Shown here: piece after piece, positions 1 to 7,461 of the stretch | How positions within the stretch are numbered: position 1 is the first letter of the stretch | Layout of the letters: every line of letters begins with the position of its first letter | Notes under the pieces: model-generated | Database searches by the model: none | Seen by the model: the letters and a program-made list of their open reading frames with translations, nothing else | Told to the model about the DNA's origin: nothing | Source: Lachnospiraceae bacterium | Lineage (GTDB): Bacteria; Bacillota; Clostridia; Lachnospirales; Lachnospiraceae | Assembly: GCA_017399885.1 (NCBI GenBank) | Contig: JAFQAU010000041.1 | Coordinates: 1 to 33,183, forward strand | Length of the DNA: 33,183 bases | Reading direction: 5' to 3' | Translations under genes and position numbers: made by a program

Positions 1-240
1 CACGCTCCGCGACATTACACTTTCCCAATGTGCTTGCACGCTTTGCCGCGCCGAATTTGGTACGCAGTACATCTTCCAAACAAATTCGTGCGCATCCTTG
101 CGGGGCGTTTTTTGCTTTATAGGACGAACTTTCCTATAAAGCAAGAAAACCTCCCCATTCTTTCCTAATAAGAACAGGAAGGTTCCTCCATAACAGTTTA
201 GGTAGGTCTGCGCATCTTGCTGCGCAAGACCGTAAGAATG
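1..240. other. Non-coding left edge, relatively GC-rich, rich in palindromes
   Basis: I see no gene here. The stretch beyond the fliS terminator is visibly richer in G and C than the flanking genes. It contains several inverted repeats: GAATTTG/CAAATTC around 53-95, a 12-bp stem at 112-123/133-144 that belongs to a repeat also found near 4176, and a hairpin at 205-231 (GGTCTGCGCA against TGCGCAAGACC, with one bulge). A TAACAGTTTAGG motif lies at 191-202. This looks like a cluster of intergenic repeat sequence. It could instead be the tail of an element or gene that starts outside the window. Confidence 0.5.
68..140 (+). repeat. Dispersed intergenic repeat, copy 1
   Basis: About 73 nt here match 4176-4247 with scattered substitutions. 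The last 27 nt (114-140) differ from copy 2 at a single base. The core is a hairpin, TTTATAGG (116-123) and CCTATAAA (133-140), with a 9-nt loop ACGAACTTT. In this copy the stem extends to 12 bp (112-123/133-144). The high identity of both stem and loop suggests a mobile or copied intergenic element, not chance. Confidence 0.75.
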
Positions 241-242
241 TG

Positions 243-291
243 TAAAAAAGAAGCGGCTCCCTGCAATTTGCATGTATAGCTTGCAGGGAGC
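243..291 (-). terminator. Rho-independent terminator after fliS
   Basis: On the minus strand an 11-bp perfect stem (GCTCCCTGCAA at 281-291 pairing with 256-266) is followed, after CGCTTC, by a run of T. It lies about 45 nt past the fliS stop and would end the flaG-fliD-fliS transcript. A second small hairpin, GCTGTA/TACAGC at 290-305, sits between the stop codon and the terminator. Confidence 0.9.
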
Positions 292-311
292 TGTAACAAT
301 ACAGCACCTAA

Positions 312-325
312 GCTGAACTGTTACG
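312..325 (-). repeat. Dispersed 14-nt motif (CGTAACAGTTCAGC)
   Basis: This is one of at least four close copies of YGTAACAGTTYAGC in the window (others at 3432-3445, 12501-12514 and 19192-19204). It begins 11 nt after the fliS stop codon, reading in the direction of fliS transcription. Function unknown. Confidence 0.6.
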
Positions 326-336
326 TTCCTCCTCAA

Positions 337-720
337 TTAACCTGCATTTTTTACTTTTTCCATAACCTCTATCCATGTTTCACGCATTTCCTTAATACGT
401 CCTAAGGCTTCATCTAGTAAAGTGATATCCTTCTTTACATTAGCATCTACCAATGTGTAATAAATATACTCATATACCCTATCAAAATCCTGTGCTACCG
501 GATAGTTAAAATCTAAATTGTTTCTAAACTCTACAATGATTTTTCTAGCTTTCTGTATATATTTATTGGTGTTCTCATAATCATTTTTCTCTAATGCACT
601 TCTTGCCATATTGCAGAATTTAATTGAACCGTCATATAACATCAATGTTAACTCTGCTGGTGAAGCTGTTTTAATCTTTGTTCCCTGATATGCGTTAGCC
701 GCCGCTGCTGTAAAAGCCAT
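337..720 (-). CDS. fliS: Flagellar export chaperone FliS
   Basis: This 127-residue protein is the usual size for FliS. FliS is the cytoplasmic chaperone that binds the C-terminal D0 helix of flagellin, stops it polymerising early and delivers it to the flagellar export gate. The N-terminus is FliS-like (AYQGTKIKTASPAELTLMLY, about residues 10-29), followed by the helical bundle with an acidic and aromatic middle. The ATG follows AAGGAGG at a normal distance. It is the last gene of flaG-fliD-fliS, 66 bp after fliD, and a strong terminator follows. A divergent second FliS-like gene lies at 12517-12996; this one is much closer to the classical family. Confidence 0.96.
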   Translation of the reverse strand: MAFTAAAANAYQGTKIKTASPAELTLMLYDGSIKFCNMARSALEKNDYENTNKYIQKARKIIVEFRNNLDFNYPVAQDFDRVYEYIYYTLVDANVKKDITLLDEALGRIKEMRETWIEVMEKVKNAG

Positions 721-786
721 AATAATACCTCCTTATATACAAACAAGATTCTCTTGTTTCTTATCTTACACTCCATTTTTCTATTC

Positions 787-2868
787 TTAGTAACCCATAA
801 ATGAAGATATGGCACTTGTCTGTGACTGCATCTCAGCCATAGCCTTCTCCATTGCAGTGAATCTCTTATAATAACGGTCTTCCAAATCAGCCAACTTCTC
901 TTCTAATTCAGAAATCTGTTTCTTATAATCTTTTCTTTCAGTTTCCATCTTCTTATCATTATAAAATGTCAACGCACTACTTAATGAAGTACGTTCCATC
1001 TTTTCTGTAAGCGCTTCGTATAATGACTGTCCTGCTTCTGCCAACGTCTTCATTACTGCATCCGGATCAGATTCTAATGCTGCTCTTAACTTATTGGTCT
1101 CTGCAGAATAGGTTTCATCATCCTCGTCACCCATGATATGTAACAAACCTTTTTCTGTATAATCACTAGAGGTTTGTATACCAAAGCTTCCTAAAGAATA
1201 CGCTTTGCCATCTATTTTTGTTGTTGTCAACAAAGATGAACGCATTGCAGTAACAATTCCATCTAAGGTGCCATCCCTACGTAGCAAGGAATCTTTAATC
1301 TTTTTCTCCCACTTCTCTATCTGATCCTCTGTCATTGCTTCTTTTTCTTCGTCTGTTAAAGGATCATAACCTTTGGCAGAATCTGCATTATATAACTTAT
1401 TTAATTCCTCTAAAATCTCGTTATATTTGTTCACAAAACCTTTGACCATTTTGTAAACTGCATCTGTATCTGTACTGGCACTGAGAGTTATCTGTTTTCC
1501 TTCTGTTGTGTTCTTTAGATTAATGGTCAATCCATTCACACTAAAATCATTGGATGTATCTGTCAATGTTGCACCATCTAACACAATCTCCGCGTTAGAT
1601 GCTTTCACAAAGCTCATACCACCATAAACTCCAGTTGCCATATCACTGGTAATATTCTGTAATCCTAGTAAAGCAAGTTGATCGGTAACTCCAGGATTTG
1701 CATCCATGTATTCTTTGCTTTCTACATAGCTTTGTATAGATTCTTTGAATGTATCTTTATCCTCTGTATTTTTCAAAAGATAATCGTATGCTTCCTGTAA
1801 GTCAGTAGGAATGGTTACCGTAACTTCATTCCCATCTGCATCGTACACGGTTTCGCCATTCAAAGCTTGTATCTGCTGTGCAGTGGCTCCTTTTAGCGTA
1901 GTCAGATAAGCTGTGGCCTGGGTAGTAATATCTGTGAATACAGTATCATCCACCTCTGCCTTCGCTGCTGTCTCAAAACTTCTCCATGCAGAATCAGGAT
2001 CTGCACCTTCTACAGCATTGTTAGCATCTTCCTTTTCTGAGATATAGGTATTTAGATATCCATTGAGCACATCTTCTCCCATGGCATCTCGAAGTTGATT
2101 ATATGCTTCTTGTAGCTTCGCATCCTCTTCTGCCAATTCTGTAGTATCATCACCATCACTCAAGGTCTTAAGCTTCTCTATGTCCGCTTCTTTTATCTGC
2201 TTAATTGCGTTATTTAATGCAGTCTCTCCCGCTTTTGACACAATACTATCTAACTTTGTTCCTGTTAAGCCTAACTCACCTGTCTGTGTGGTAATACTAA
2301 ATCCTGAATCCTCTCCACTTTCTTTGGAACTTATAAAAAATCTCTTCTGTTTTGTATCAAAGCTGGCATTCAATCCTGCATTCTTACATGCTGTGGTAAA
2401 ATCAGCAATTGTAGTAGATGAAGTTACCTCTAATTCTTTGGCCTTTCCATCATTCCCTCTTATGTTAATTACAGTCCCCACTGCCATTCCCAAGCTTGTT
2501 AATCTTGTACTTGTGGATGCCGCATCTATCTGGGCACTTGTAATACTTTGTGAAGCCGCCAAGCTATTCACCTTAAGCGTATGGGAACCATTACTTGCCG
2601 CACTAGTTGCAGTAGCTGTTGCAACAGTGTTGTCTGACGAAGTTACTGTCTTCGTCAAATAATTTCCCTGTGTTTTAAACTTTGTTAATTCATCTGTATA
2701 TAAAGAGTATATCTTCTTGTTTAAATCACTCCATATTTCTTCTGTCCATTCATTCTTGGTTAATTTGTTCTTTACTTTTGTCACCTTGGTTCTCTGTGCA
2801 CTAACCAAAGCCTCTACAATGGATTCTGTGTCAAGCCCGGAAGTCAAACCTGTCATTCGGATTGCCAT
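787..2868 (-). CDS. fliD: Flagellar filament cap protein FliD (HAP2)
   Basis: FliD forms the cap at the filament tip and catalyses insertion of flagellin subunits. The N-terminal FliD_N domain (about residues 5-105, with the signature MTGLTSGLDTESIVEAL) and the C-terminal FliD_C domain (about 420-690) are both present. The last 55 residues form a coiled coil ending in SSFMGY, as expected for the D0 helix. At 693 residues it is longer than enterobacterial FliD (about 470). The extra length is a variable, Ala/Thr/Asp-rich insert at about 220-410, which would be surface-exposed. The ATG follows AAAGGAGG. It lies between flaG (32 bp upstream) and fliS (66 bp downstream). Confidence 0.96.
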   Translation of the reverse strand: MAIRMTGLTSGLDTESIVEALVSAQRTKVTKVKNKLTKNEWTEEIWSDLNKKIYSLYTDELTKFKTQGNYLTKTVTSSDNTVATATATSAASNGSHTLKVNSLAASQSITSAQIDAASTSTRLTSLGMAVGTVINIRGNDGKAKELEVTSSTTIADFTTACKNAGLNASFDTKQKRFFISSKESGEDSGFSITTQTGELGLTGTKLDSIVSKAGETALNNAIKQIKEADIEKLKTLSDGDDTTELAEEDAKLQEAYNQLRDAMGEDVLNGYLNTYISEKEDANNAVEGADPDSAWRSFETAAKAEVDDTVFTDITTQATAYLTTLKGATAQQIQALNGETVYDADGNEVTVTIPTDLQEAYDYLLKNTEDKDTFKESIQSYVESKEYMDANPGVTDQLALLGLQNITSDMATGVYGGMSFVKASNAEIVLDGATLTDTSNDFSVNGLTINLKNTTEGKQITLSASTDTDAVYKMVKGFVNKYNEILEELNKLYNADSAKGYDPLTDEEKEAMTEDQIEKWEKKIKDSLLRRDGTLDGIVTAMRSSLLTTTKIDGKAYSLGSFGIQTSSDYTEKGLLHIMGDEDDETYSAETNKLRAALESDPDAVMKTLAEAGQSLYEALTEKMERTSLSSALTFYNDKKMETERKDYKKQISELEEKLADLEDRYYKRFTAMEKAMAEMQSQTSAISSFMGY

Positions 2869-2899
2869 AACAATTCCTCCTTTGCTTTAATTTATCATA

Positions 2900-3277
2900 C
2901 TATCTCTTCTCATCTACTAACAGACCTGCAAATTCCCAAATCTTAGAAATCATTTCCAAAGTCTCTTCTGCCGGAATCTCACGTATGACTTCATCTGTCT
3001 CTTTGTCTTTTACCGTAATAGATATCCTTCTTGTCTCTTCATCATAAGCAAACTCACATGCTGTCTTGGTCATCTTCGCCTTTTGATTGGCCTGCTCTAG
3101 TGCGGACTTTATCTGCTTTGATGTTGGTTCTTTCTTTTCTTCCTCCAAAGCTACCATTTCTTGTCCCTTTACAGCTGTACCTTCATGTTCAACTTCCGTG
3201 TTTTTTGAAATCTTTTTTACTATACATTCGGTCTTATTCACATGCTCTGTATAGTTTGTATTCACCTCTGTTGTCAT
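2900..3277 (-). CDS. flaG: FlaG family flagellar protein
   Basis: The C-terminal half matches the FlaG family: F-YDEET-RI-ITVKD-ETDEVIREIPAEE-LEM. The N-terminal half is charged and low complexity. In other bacteria FlaG influences filament length; its mechanism is not well settled. I placed the start at the ATG at 3277 (MTTEV), because the upstream in-frame ATG at 3292 lies inside the ribosome binding site (GGAGGTG) of the later start. That gives 125 residues. It leads flaG-fliD-fliS, and a sigma-28-type promoter lies 68 bp upstream. Confidence 0.9.
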   Translation of the reverse strand: MTTEVNTNYTEHVNKTECIVKKISKNTEVEHEGTAVKGQEMVALEEEKKEPTSKQIKSALEQANQKAKMTKTACEFAYDEETRRISITVKDKETDEVIREIPAEETLEMISKIWEFAGLLVDEKR

Positions 3278-3344
3278 AGGCGTCACCTCCATGTCTTTCC
3301 TATTATCAACGAATCCCTAATTCTTCATTTCTTCCTTTGTCTAT

Positions 3345-3372
3345 TTATCGTCACATTTATTTCTAAAGTTTA
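3345..3372 (-). promoter_or_regulatory. Sigma-28-type promoter for flaG-fliD-fliS
   Basis: On the minus strand, TAAA (3369-3372), a 16-nt spacer and GACGATAA (3345-3352). The sigma-D/sigma-28 consensus is TAAA-N14-16-GCCGATAT, so the match is good though the -10 box is not perfect. It lies in the 180-bp gap between csrA and flaG, where a new transcript start is plausible. Confidence 0.65.
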
Positions 3373-3431
3373 TAGCTTTCTTTATGAAATATCCTCAAAT
3401 ATTTTAGACTAATGATAATCGTTCTTCCCGA

Positions 3432-3445
3432 GCTAAACTGTTACA
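3432..3445 (-). repeat. Dispersed 14-nt motif (TGTAACAGTTTAGC)
   Basis: An exact copy of the YGTAACAGTTYAGC motif, 12 nt after the csrA stop codon and in the same orientation as the gene. The position relative to the stop is almost identical to the copy behind fliS. Confidence 0.6.
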
Positions 3446-3457
3446 ACTAATCTTTCT

Positions 3458-3685
3458 TTATGAATGAAACAGCTTCTCTATCTCACTTAATTTTGGTGCT
3501 TCACTTTCTGCAGCCTTTTTATTTTCTTCTTGTATTTGCAAATATATTTCTTTTCGATAAATCCCCACATGTTTCGGTGCATTTATTCCAATCTTAACCT
3601 GATCATTCTTTACATCCAAAATAGTTATCTCAATATCATTTCCAATCATGATGGATTCCTGTTGTTTTCTGGATAGAGCTAACAT
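3458..3685 (-). CDS. csrA: Carbon storage regulator CsrA
   Basis: CsrA is a small RNA-binding homodimer that binds GGA motifs, often over ribosome binding sites; in Bacillus it represses translation of flagellin. This 75-residue protein begins [20 protein letters not shown] and keeps the strand pattern of the family (ILDV--DQVKIGI-APKHV-IYRKEIY). The start overlaps the end of fliW by 7 bp, and its ribosome binding site AAAGGAGGATG lies within fliW. Overlap with fliW is the usual arrangement in Firmicutes and reflects the FliW-CsrA-flagellin partner switch. A likely target is the leader of the intact flagellin gene at 14690. Confidence 0.97.
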   Translation of the reverse strand: MLALSRKQQESIMIGNDIEITILDVKNDQVKIGINAPKHVGIYRKEIYLQIQEENKKAAESEAPKLSEIEKLFHS

Positions 3686-4152
3686 AACTCATCCTCCTTT
3701 TCTGCCTTCATTTTCTCAATTGCTTTGTATACATTATATTTTACCTCATAATCGACATTTTCTACAACCACCTGTACTCCTTTTCTGGTATCTGCATTAA
3801 TGATTAATGGTGCTTTTAAATTAGCTGTAGTTAATTTTATATCTTTTGGTACAGTCATGGTTAACAAAATACATACATTCTCTTCTGTCATCTCCCCTAA
3901 AGACTTTAATAATTCTTCATTTACTTCCGGGTTATAATCACTCATTACATATAAAGGATTCACAACCGGCAAAGCTAAGGATGGCTCCTCTATACTTTGA
4001 AACCACATAATATTTCCCTTTTTCTCCTCATCACTATCATAAAGTATGGTATATTTCTTATATTCCTCAAACCCCATAATCCCTTGTTCAAAAGTTACGA
4101 TTTTATCCTCTGTAAGATCAATTTCTCCAAAATATCTTGTTTTTATTAACAT
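3679..4152 (-). CDS. fliW: Flagellar assembly factor FliW
   Basis: FliW (157 residues here) binds either flagellin or CsrA. When flagellin builds up in the cytoplasm it displaces FliW, which then sequesters less flagellin and more CsrA, so the pair senses filament assembly. Family marks include [20 protein letters not shown] near the N-terminus, the central LALPVVNPL stretch, and [11 protein letters not shown] in the C-terminal half. The ATG follows AGAGGAGAAG. It is translationally coupled to csrA. Upstream are a dispersed repeat and a decayed flagellin gene, so the native promoter may lie before the pseudogene or in the gap; I could not identify it. Confidence 0.96.
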   Translation of the reverse strand: MLIKTRYFGEIDLTEDKIVTFEQGIMGFEEYKKYTILYDSDEEKKGNIMWFQSIEEPSLALPVVNPLYVMSDYNPEVNEELLKSLGEMTEENVCILLTMTVPKDIKLTTANLKAPLIINADTRKGVQVVVENVDYEVKYNVYKAIEKMKAEKEDELC

Positions 4153-4175
4153 ATTCTTCTCCTCTACTTTCCTTG

Positions 4176-4247
4176 TACAACTTCCGATACCAATTCTTGC
4201 ACATCCCCGGGTCGCATTTTGCTTTATAGGACGAACCTTCCTATAAA
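4176..4247 (+). repeat. Dispersed intergenic repeat, copy 2
   Basis: This matches 68-140 over about 72 nt and carries the same hairpin: TTTATAGG (4223-4230) and CCTATAAA (4240-4247) with loop ACGAACCTT. It fills most of the gap between the flagellin pseudogene stop (4256) and the fliW start. The stem has no clear U-tract on either strand, so I do not call it a terminator. Confidence 0.75.
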
Positions 4248-4255
4248 ATTAAAAA

Positions 4256-5561
4256 TTATGACGATAGCAAGGTTACGATTCCGTTTGGCATCTGATTTGT
4301 TTGCGCTAACACTGCTTGTCCTGCCTGCATAAGTATATTTTCTGTTGAGTATTCCATCATCTCTTCTGCCAAATCAGCATCTCGTATTCTTGATTCAGCT
4401 GCCTGTAGATTCTCTTCTGCATTACTATTTCCATTCACGGTATGATCCATACGATTCTGATATGCGCCCATACGACCTCTTTCTGCGTTAATATAGTCAA
4501 TGGCGTAATCACAACGATCTATGGAAAATACTGCATCCGCATGCGTAAGTACGTTTAATTCTATAATTCCTAATTTTTCCAAGGATATCTCAGGCATAGA
4601 CAGATCCAATTCCTGACCACCGTTTGCTCCTACCTGTATACGTAATGGTTTGTTTTCCTCAAGCCCATAATACATTGTGTAGGTTTTATTAGGGTCCCCA
4701 TCGTATGGATTTTCCAAATTGATATCTACCAGTTCATGTTTCCACACAATCTTGGTCTGATCCCCTTCGTACACAACAGTATCAAAAAAGCCTTATGATA
4801 AACCAGACTTTCCTACTCGTGCTTGATATTCTACTGTATCCAAAAAAACTAAACAATCAGGATTCATTTCATCTTTGGCTAATGCCTGATGGTGCCCACC
4901 TACCTCTACACCTGTTGTGGTTGCATTGGGAGTATATGGTTTACTACCTGGCGCATTAGAAACCGCATCCAATATTCTATCTATCAAATCCTCTCCGAAA
5001 ACGTCATTTCCCTCCTCTGCGTCTTCAAGCAATGCGGAGATATCTACATCATATATCCAGGATACACCTGTGGCTGATTTCTGTTCTGGAACAGAATACA
5101 TATTATCTCCTGTACCATCTACAAAATTAATACTATAGTGCATCTCACATGCAATGCAGGTTGCATTAAATCCATGCCGGCATACTACTTTTTGTATATC
5201 CTCCCGGAATGATTACCGTTTCTGCAACCACACTTTCAATTCTTTGCACGTTTTTCACATTTTGATATATTTCACGCAAATCATTAATTGTTCCAGATAC
5301 TGATTTTATGGACATCTGTTTTGAACTTTTTAGTATCTTTCTTGTATTAAATTCTGTATCATCTGCCGTTCTGGTTATCTCTTGTAATAAATCTTCAATT
5401 TCTGCCTGTATGGCCTCCCTATCTGATGTAGTATTGGTGTCATTGGCAGCCTGTACAGCCAATTCTCTCATTCGATGCACCATGGACTTTTTCAATGATT
5501 TTGTGGTTCTTTCCATTGCCTGGTTTCCATACATTGATGGAATATTACGCTGTATAACCAT
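4256..5561 (-). pseudogene. Degenerate flagellin gene
   Basis: Both conserved flagellin ends are recognisable. The 5' part (from ATG at 5561) starts like Lachnospiraceae flagellin (MVIQRNIPSMYGNQ) and includes RELAVQAANDTNTTSDREAI. The 3' part ends in the D0 helix (LAEEMMEYSTENILMQAGQAVLAQTNQ). Three lesions are visible. About 58-60 residues of N-terminal D0/D1 (the segment holding [15 protein letters not shown] in the intact gene) are missing in frame between residues 26 and 29. The frame shifts near 5185-5215, giving a stop at 5166. A TAA at 4793-4795 interrupts the shifted frame, which otherwise reads through from before 5143 to 4256. The ribosome binding site (AAGGAGGAG) remains. It cannot make normal flagellin; a short N-terminal peptide could still be translated. 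Confidence 0.9.
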
Positions 5562-5660
5562 CTAAACTCCTCCTTGAGCCCTTTCTTGTTACGTATCTCC
5601 TTGTATATACTCTTTCTTCAGCTAAAATCAAAAAAAATGAAGTGCGCGCCTATACAGCAA

Positions 5661-5693
5661 ACCCCAGCTAATCAAAATATGGTCAGCTGGGGT
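5661..5693 (-). terminator. Terminator-like hairpin after flgL
   Basis: A 9-bp GC-rich perfect stem, ACCCCAGCT (5661-5669) against AGCTGGGGT (5685-5693), with a 15-nt loop, lies about 97 nt beyond the flgL stop. The T-tract on the minus strand is weak (TTTGCTG), so it may be an imperfect terminator or a stabilising 3' hairpin. Further along is a long T run (5630-5638 region). Confidence 0.5.
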
Positions 5694-5789
5694 CTAAATA
5701 CATTCATTCTGTTACAATTTATGTAACCACTTCTCAACAGAACAACCACTGAGTCAAACTGCTACACCTCTCCCCTTTACACTTACCTA

Positions 5790-7391
5790 TTAAAGGAAAT
5801 CCAATAAAGAGTTCTGCACCACCTTTGATGCGGCAGATAAAGAAGAATTATAAGTTACTTCTGCTGCATTATAGTTTATAATCGCTTCTTCTATATCTAC
5901 GCTTTCATTATTCGTTAATATTTCTGAAAATGCTACTTCTTGGTCTGTCATACGTTCCTCTATTAACTCTAATCTTTTGTATCTGCTACCGAGACCTGTT
6001 GCAGCAATGCTTACACTTATCTTACTAACCGAGCCATCTGCATTAGCAACCTTCGTGCCATCCTGCGCTTCTTTGATCGCTGCCATTCCATTGCTAAATT
6101 CTTCCTGCAATATGGATTTTTGCAATGTTAATTCCGTTTCAAGCTGCTCTCTTAATGCTGTAAGTGCTTCATTTACCTCTGTTGTGTTCTCATCCCTTTG
6201 CAGCATTAATTCTACATTATCAATTTCCTGCTGGATATTGTATGCATGATCCACCGCATGCATAATATTGTCTATTTTCTTTGATAAGGTTGCATCTAAT
6301 GTTTCGTTTGCCATTGTGTTTACTTTTAGTTTCTGTGAGAAATTCACTTCATAGTTTATATCCTGCTCTCTAGGTTTTGAATAATTGATACCTTCTGCAT
6401 TCCCATCTTCATCTACACGACGAACCATTTCTCCGGAATCTTCATCTAATACCATACTATAACCTACACAATCATAATACATCTCTGGTCTAATATCTCC
6501 TTTTTGAAAGGTATTCTTTGTGTATGTTGTAGAAATACTTTTCGCGGTTCTTAGGGCCTCATATGCATCTGCGGACAGAATCAATTCACCTGTATCTTTA
6601 ATAAATACAATCTCTCCTTCTTCTACTTCATAAGGAGATACTTTTCCTTCTGTAGTATCCACATCATCACCTAGATCTGTAGTAGTGATTTCTTTATATG
6701 CAAATGCTTCCATTAGATTTACTGTTTCACCATCTTCATTCACATAAGAAAAATCTGTCATTTCTTCTATATCCGTATATGCGAGATTCATACAATACAC
6801 CGTATCTTTTGTAGGTGCCATCTGTTTATACTGCTCTGTTGTAGTATCTTCTGCATATACACCACCGCCACGAATATATGATTTTTCAAACAAATTTTCG
6901 AATGTTAATGGCTCTGTAATTTCAAATTCCGTATCTATCGTCTCTTCTTCATAACATACAGATGTATCAGTTCTATATCCGGAAAAAACATATCTTCCTG
7001 CATAATCTGCATTTAAACACTCGTAAATCTGTTCCTTATATTGCTGCATGGTCTGACTAATACTGTCCCTGTCTATTACTTCATAAGTATCTTGGGCTCC
7101 CTGGGTACAATATGTATACATATTTGTCAACAATGTATTCATATTATCCAATGCGCTCTCTGTTACATTCATCCATTCAAAAGCATCAGGAATATTTTTA
7201 TCTACATATTGCTGAAGCTCTGTTAAATTGGCACGATATTTTAAGGAGCGAATGGCAATAACTGGATCCTCTGAGGGTCTTTGTATTTTCTGTCCGGTGG
7301 CATACTGGTCAAATTTCGTAGACATATCTGCTTTATTTTTTGTAATGTTATTTAACATATTTGTTGTCATCATTACATTCGTTACTCTCAT
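5790..7391 (-). CDS. flgL: Flagellar hook-associated protein FlgL (HAP3)
   Basis: FlgL forms the second hook-filament junction ring, between FlgK and the filament. The N-terminus (MRVTNVMMTTNMLNNITKNK, then YATGQKIQRPSEDPVIAIRSL at about residues 29-49) and the flagellin-like C-terminal helix (about 480-533, ending SKVVQNSLLDFL) are diagnostic. At 533 residues it is longer than enterobacterial FlgL (about 317); the additional sequence is an acidic central domain (about 160-350). The start has AAAGGGGAAG upstream. It is the last gene of the flgM-flgN-flgK-flgK-flgL run and is followed by a GC-rich hairpin. Confidence 0.95.
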   Translation of the reverse strand: MRVTNVMMTTNMLNNITKNKADMSTKFDQYATGQKIQRPSEDPVIAIRSLKYRANLTELQQYVDKNIPDAFEWMNVTESALDNMNTLLTNMYTYCTQGAQDTYEVIDRDSISQTMQQYKEQIYECLNADYAGRYVFSGYRTDTSVCYEEETIDTEFEITEPLTFENLFEKSYIRGGGVYAEDTTTEQYKQMAPTKDTVYCMNLAYTDIEEMTDFSYVNEDGETVNLMEAFAYKEITTTDLGDDVDTTEGKVSPYEVEEGEIVFIKDTGELILSADAYEALRTAKSISTTYTKNTFQKGDIRPEMYYDCVGYSMVLDEDSGEMVRRVDEDGNAEGINYSKPREQDINYEVNFSQKLKVNTMANETLDATLSKKIDNIMHAVDHAYNIQQEIDNVELMLQRDENTTEVNEALTALREQLETELTLQKSILQEEFSNGMAAIKEAQDGTKVANADGSVSKISVSIAATGLGSRYKRLELIEERMTDQEVAFSEILTNNESVDIEEAIINYNAAEVTYNSSLSAASKVVQNSLLDFL

Positions 7392-7461
7392 AATTTCTTC
7401 CCCTTTCCATCATCCATGGTAAAGTTAAGCCTTACGCCAAACATTACCAAATATACCACTT

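Noticed and set aside
2180..2662. 160-codon plus-strand ORF inside fliD
   Set aside because: It is a shadow of the well-supported fliD coding frame on the opposite strand.
4223..4247. Terminator for the flagellin pseudogene in repeat copy 2
   Set aside because: The hairpin has no convincing T-tract on the minus strand, and the same hairpin occurs in copy 1 away from any gene end.
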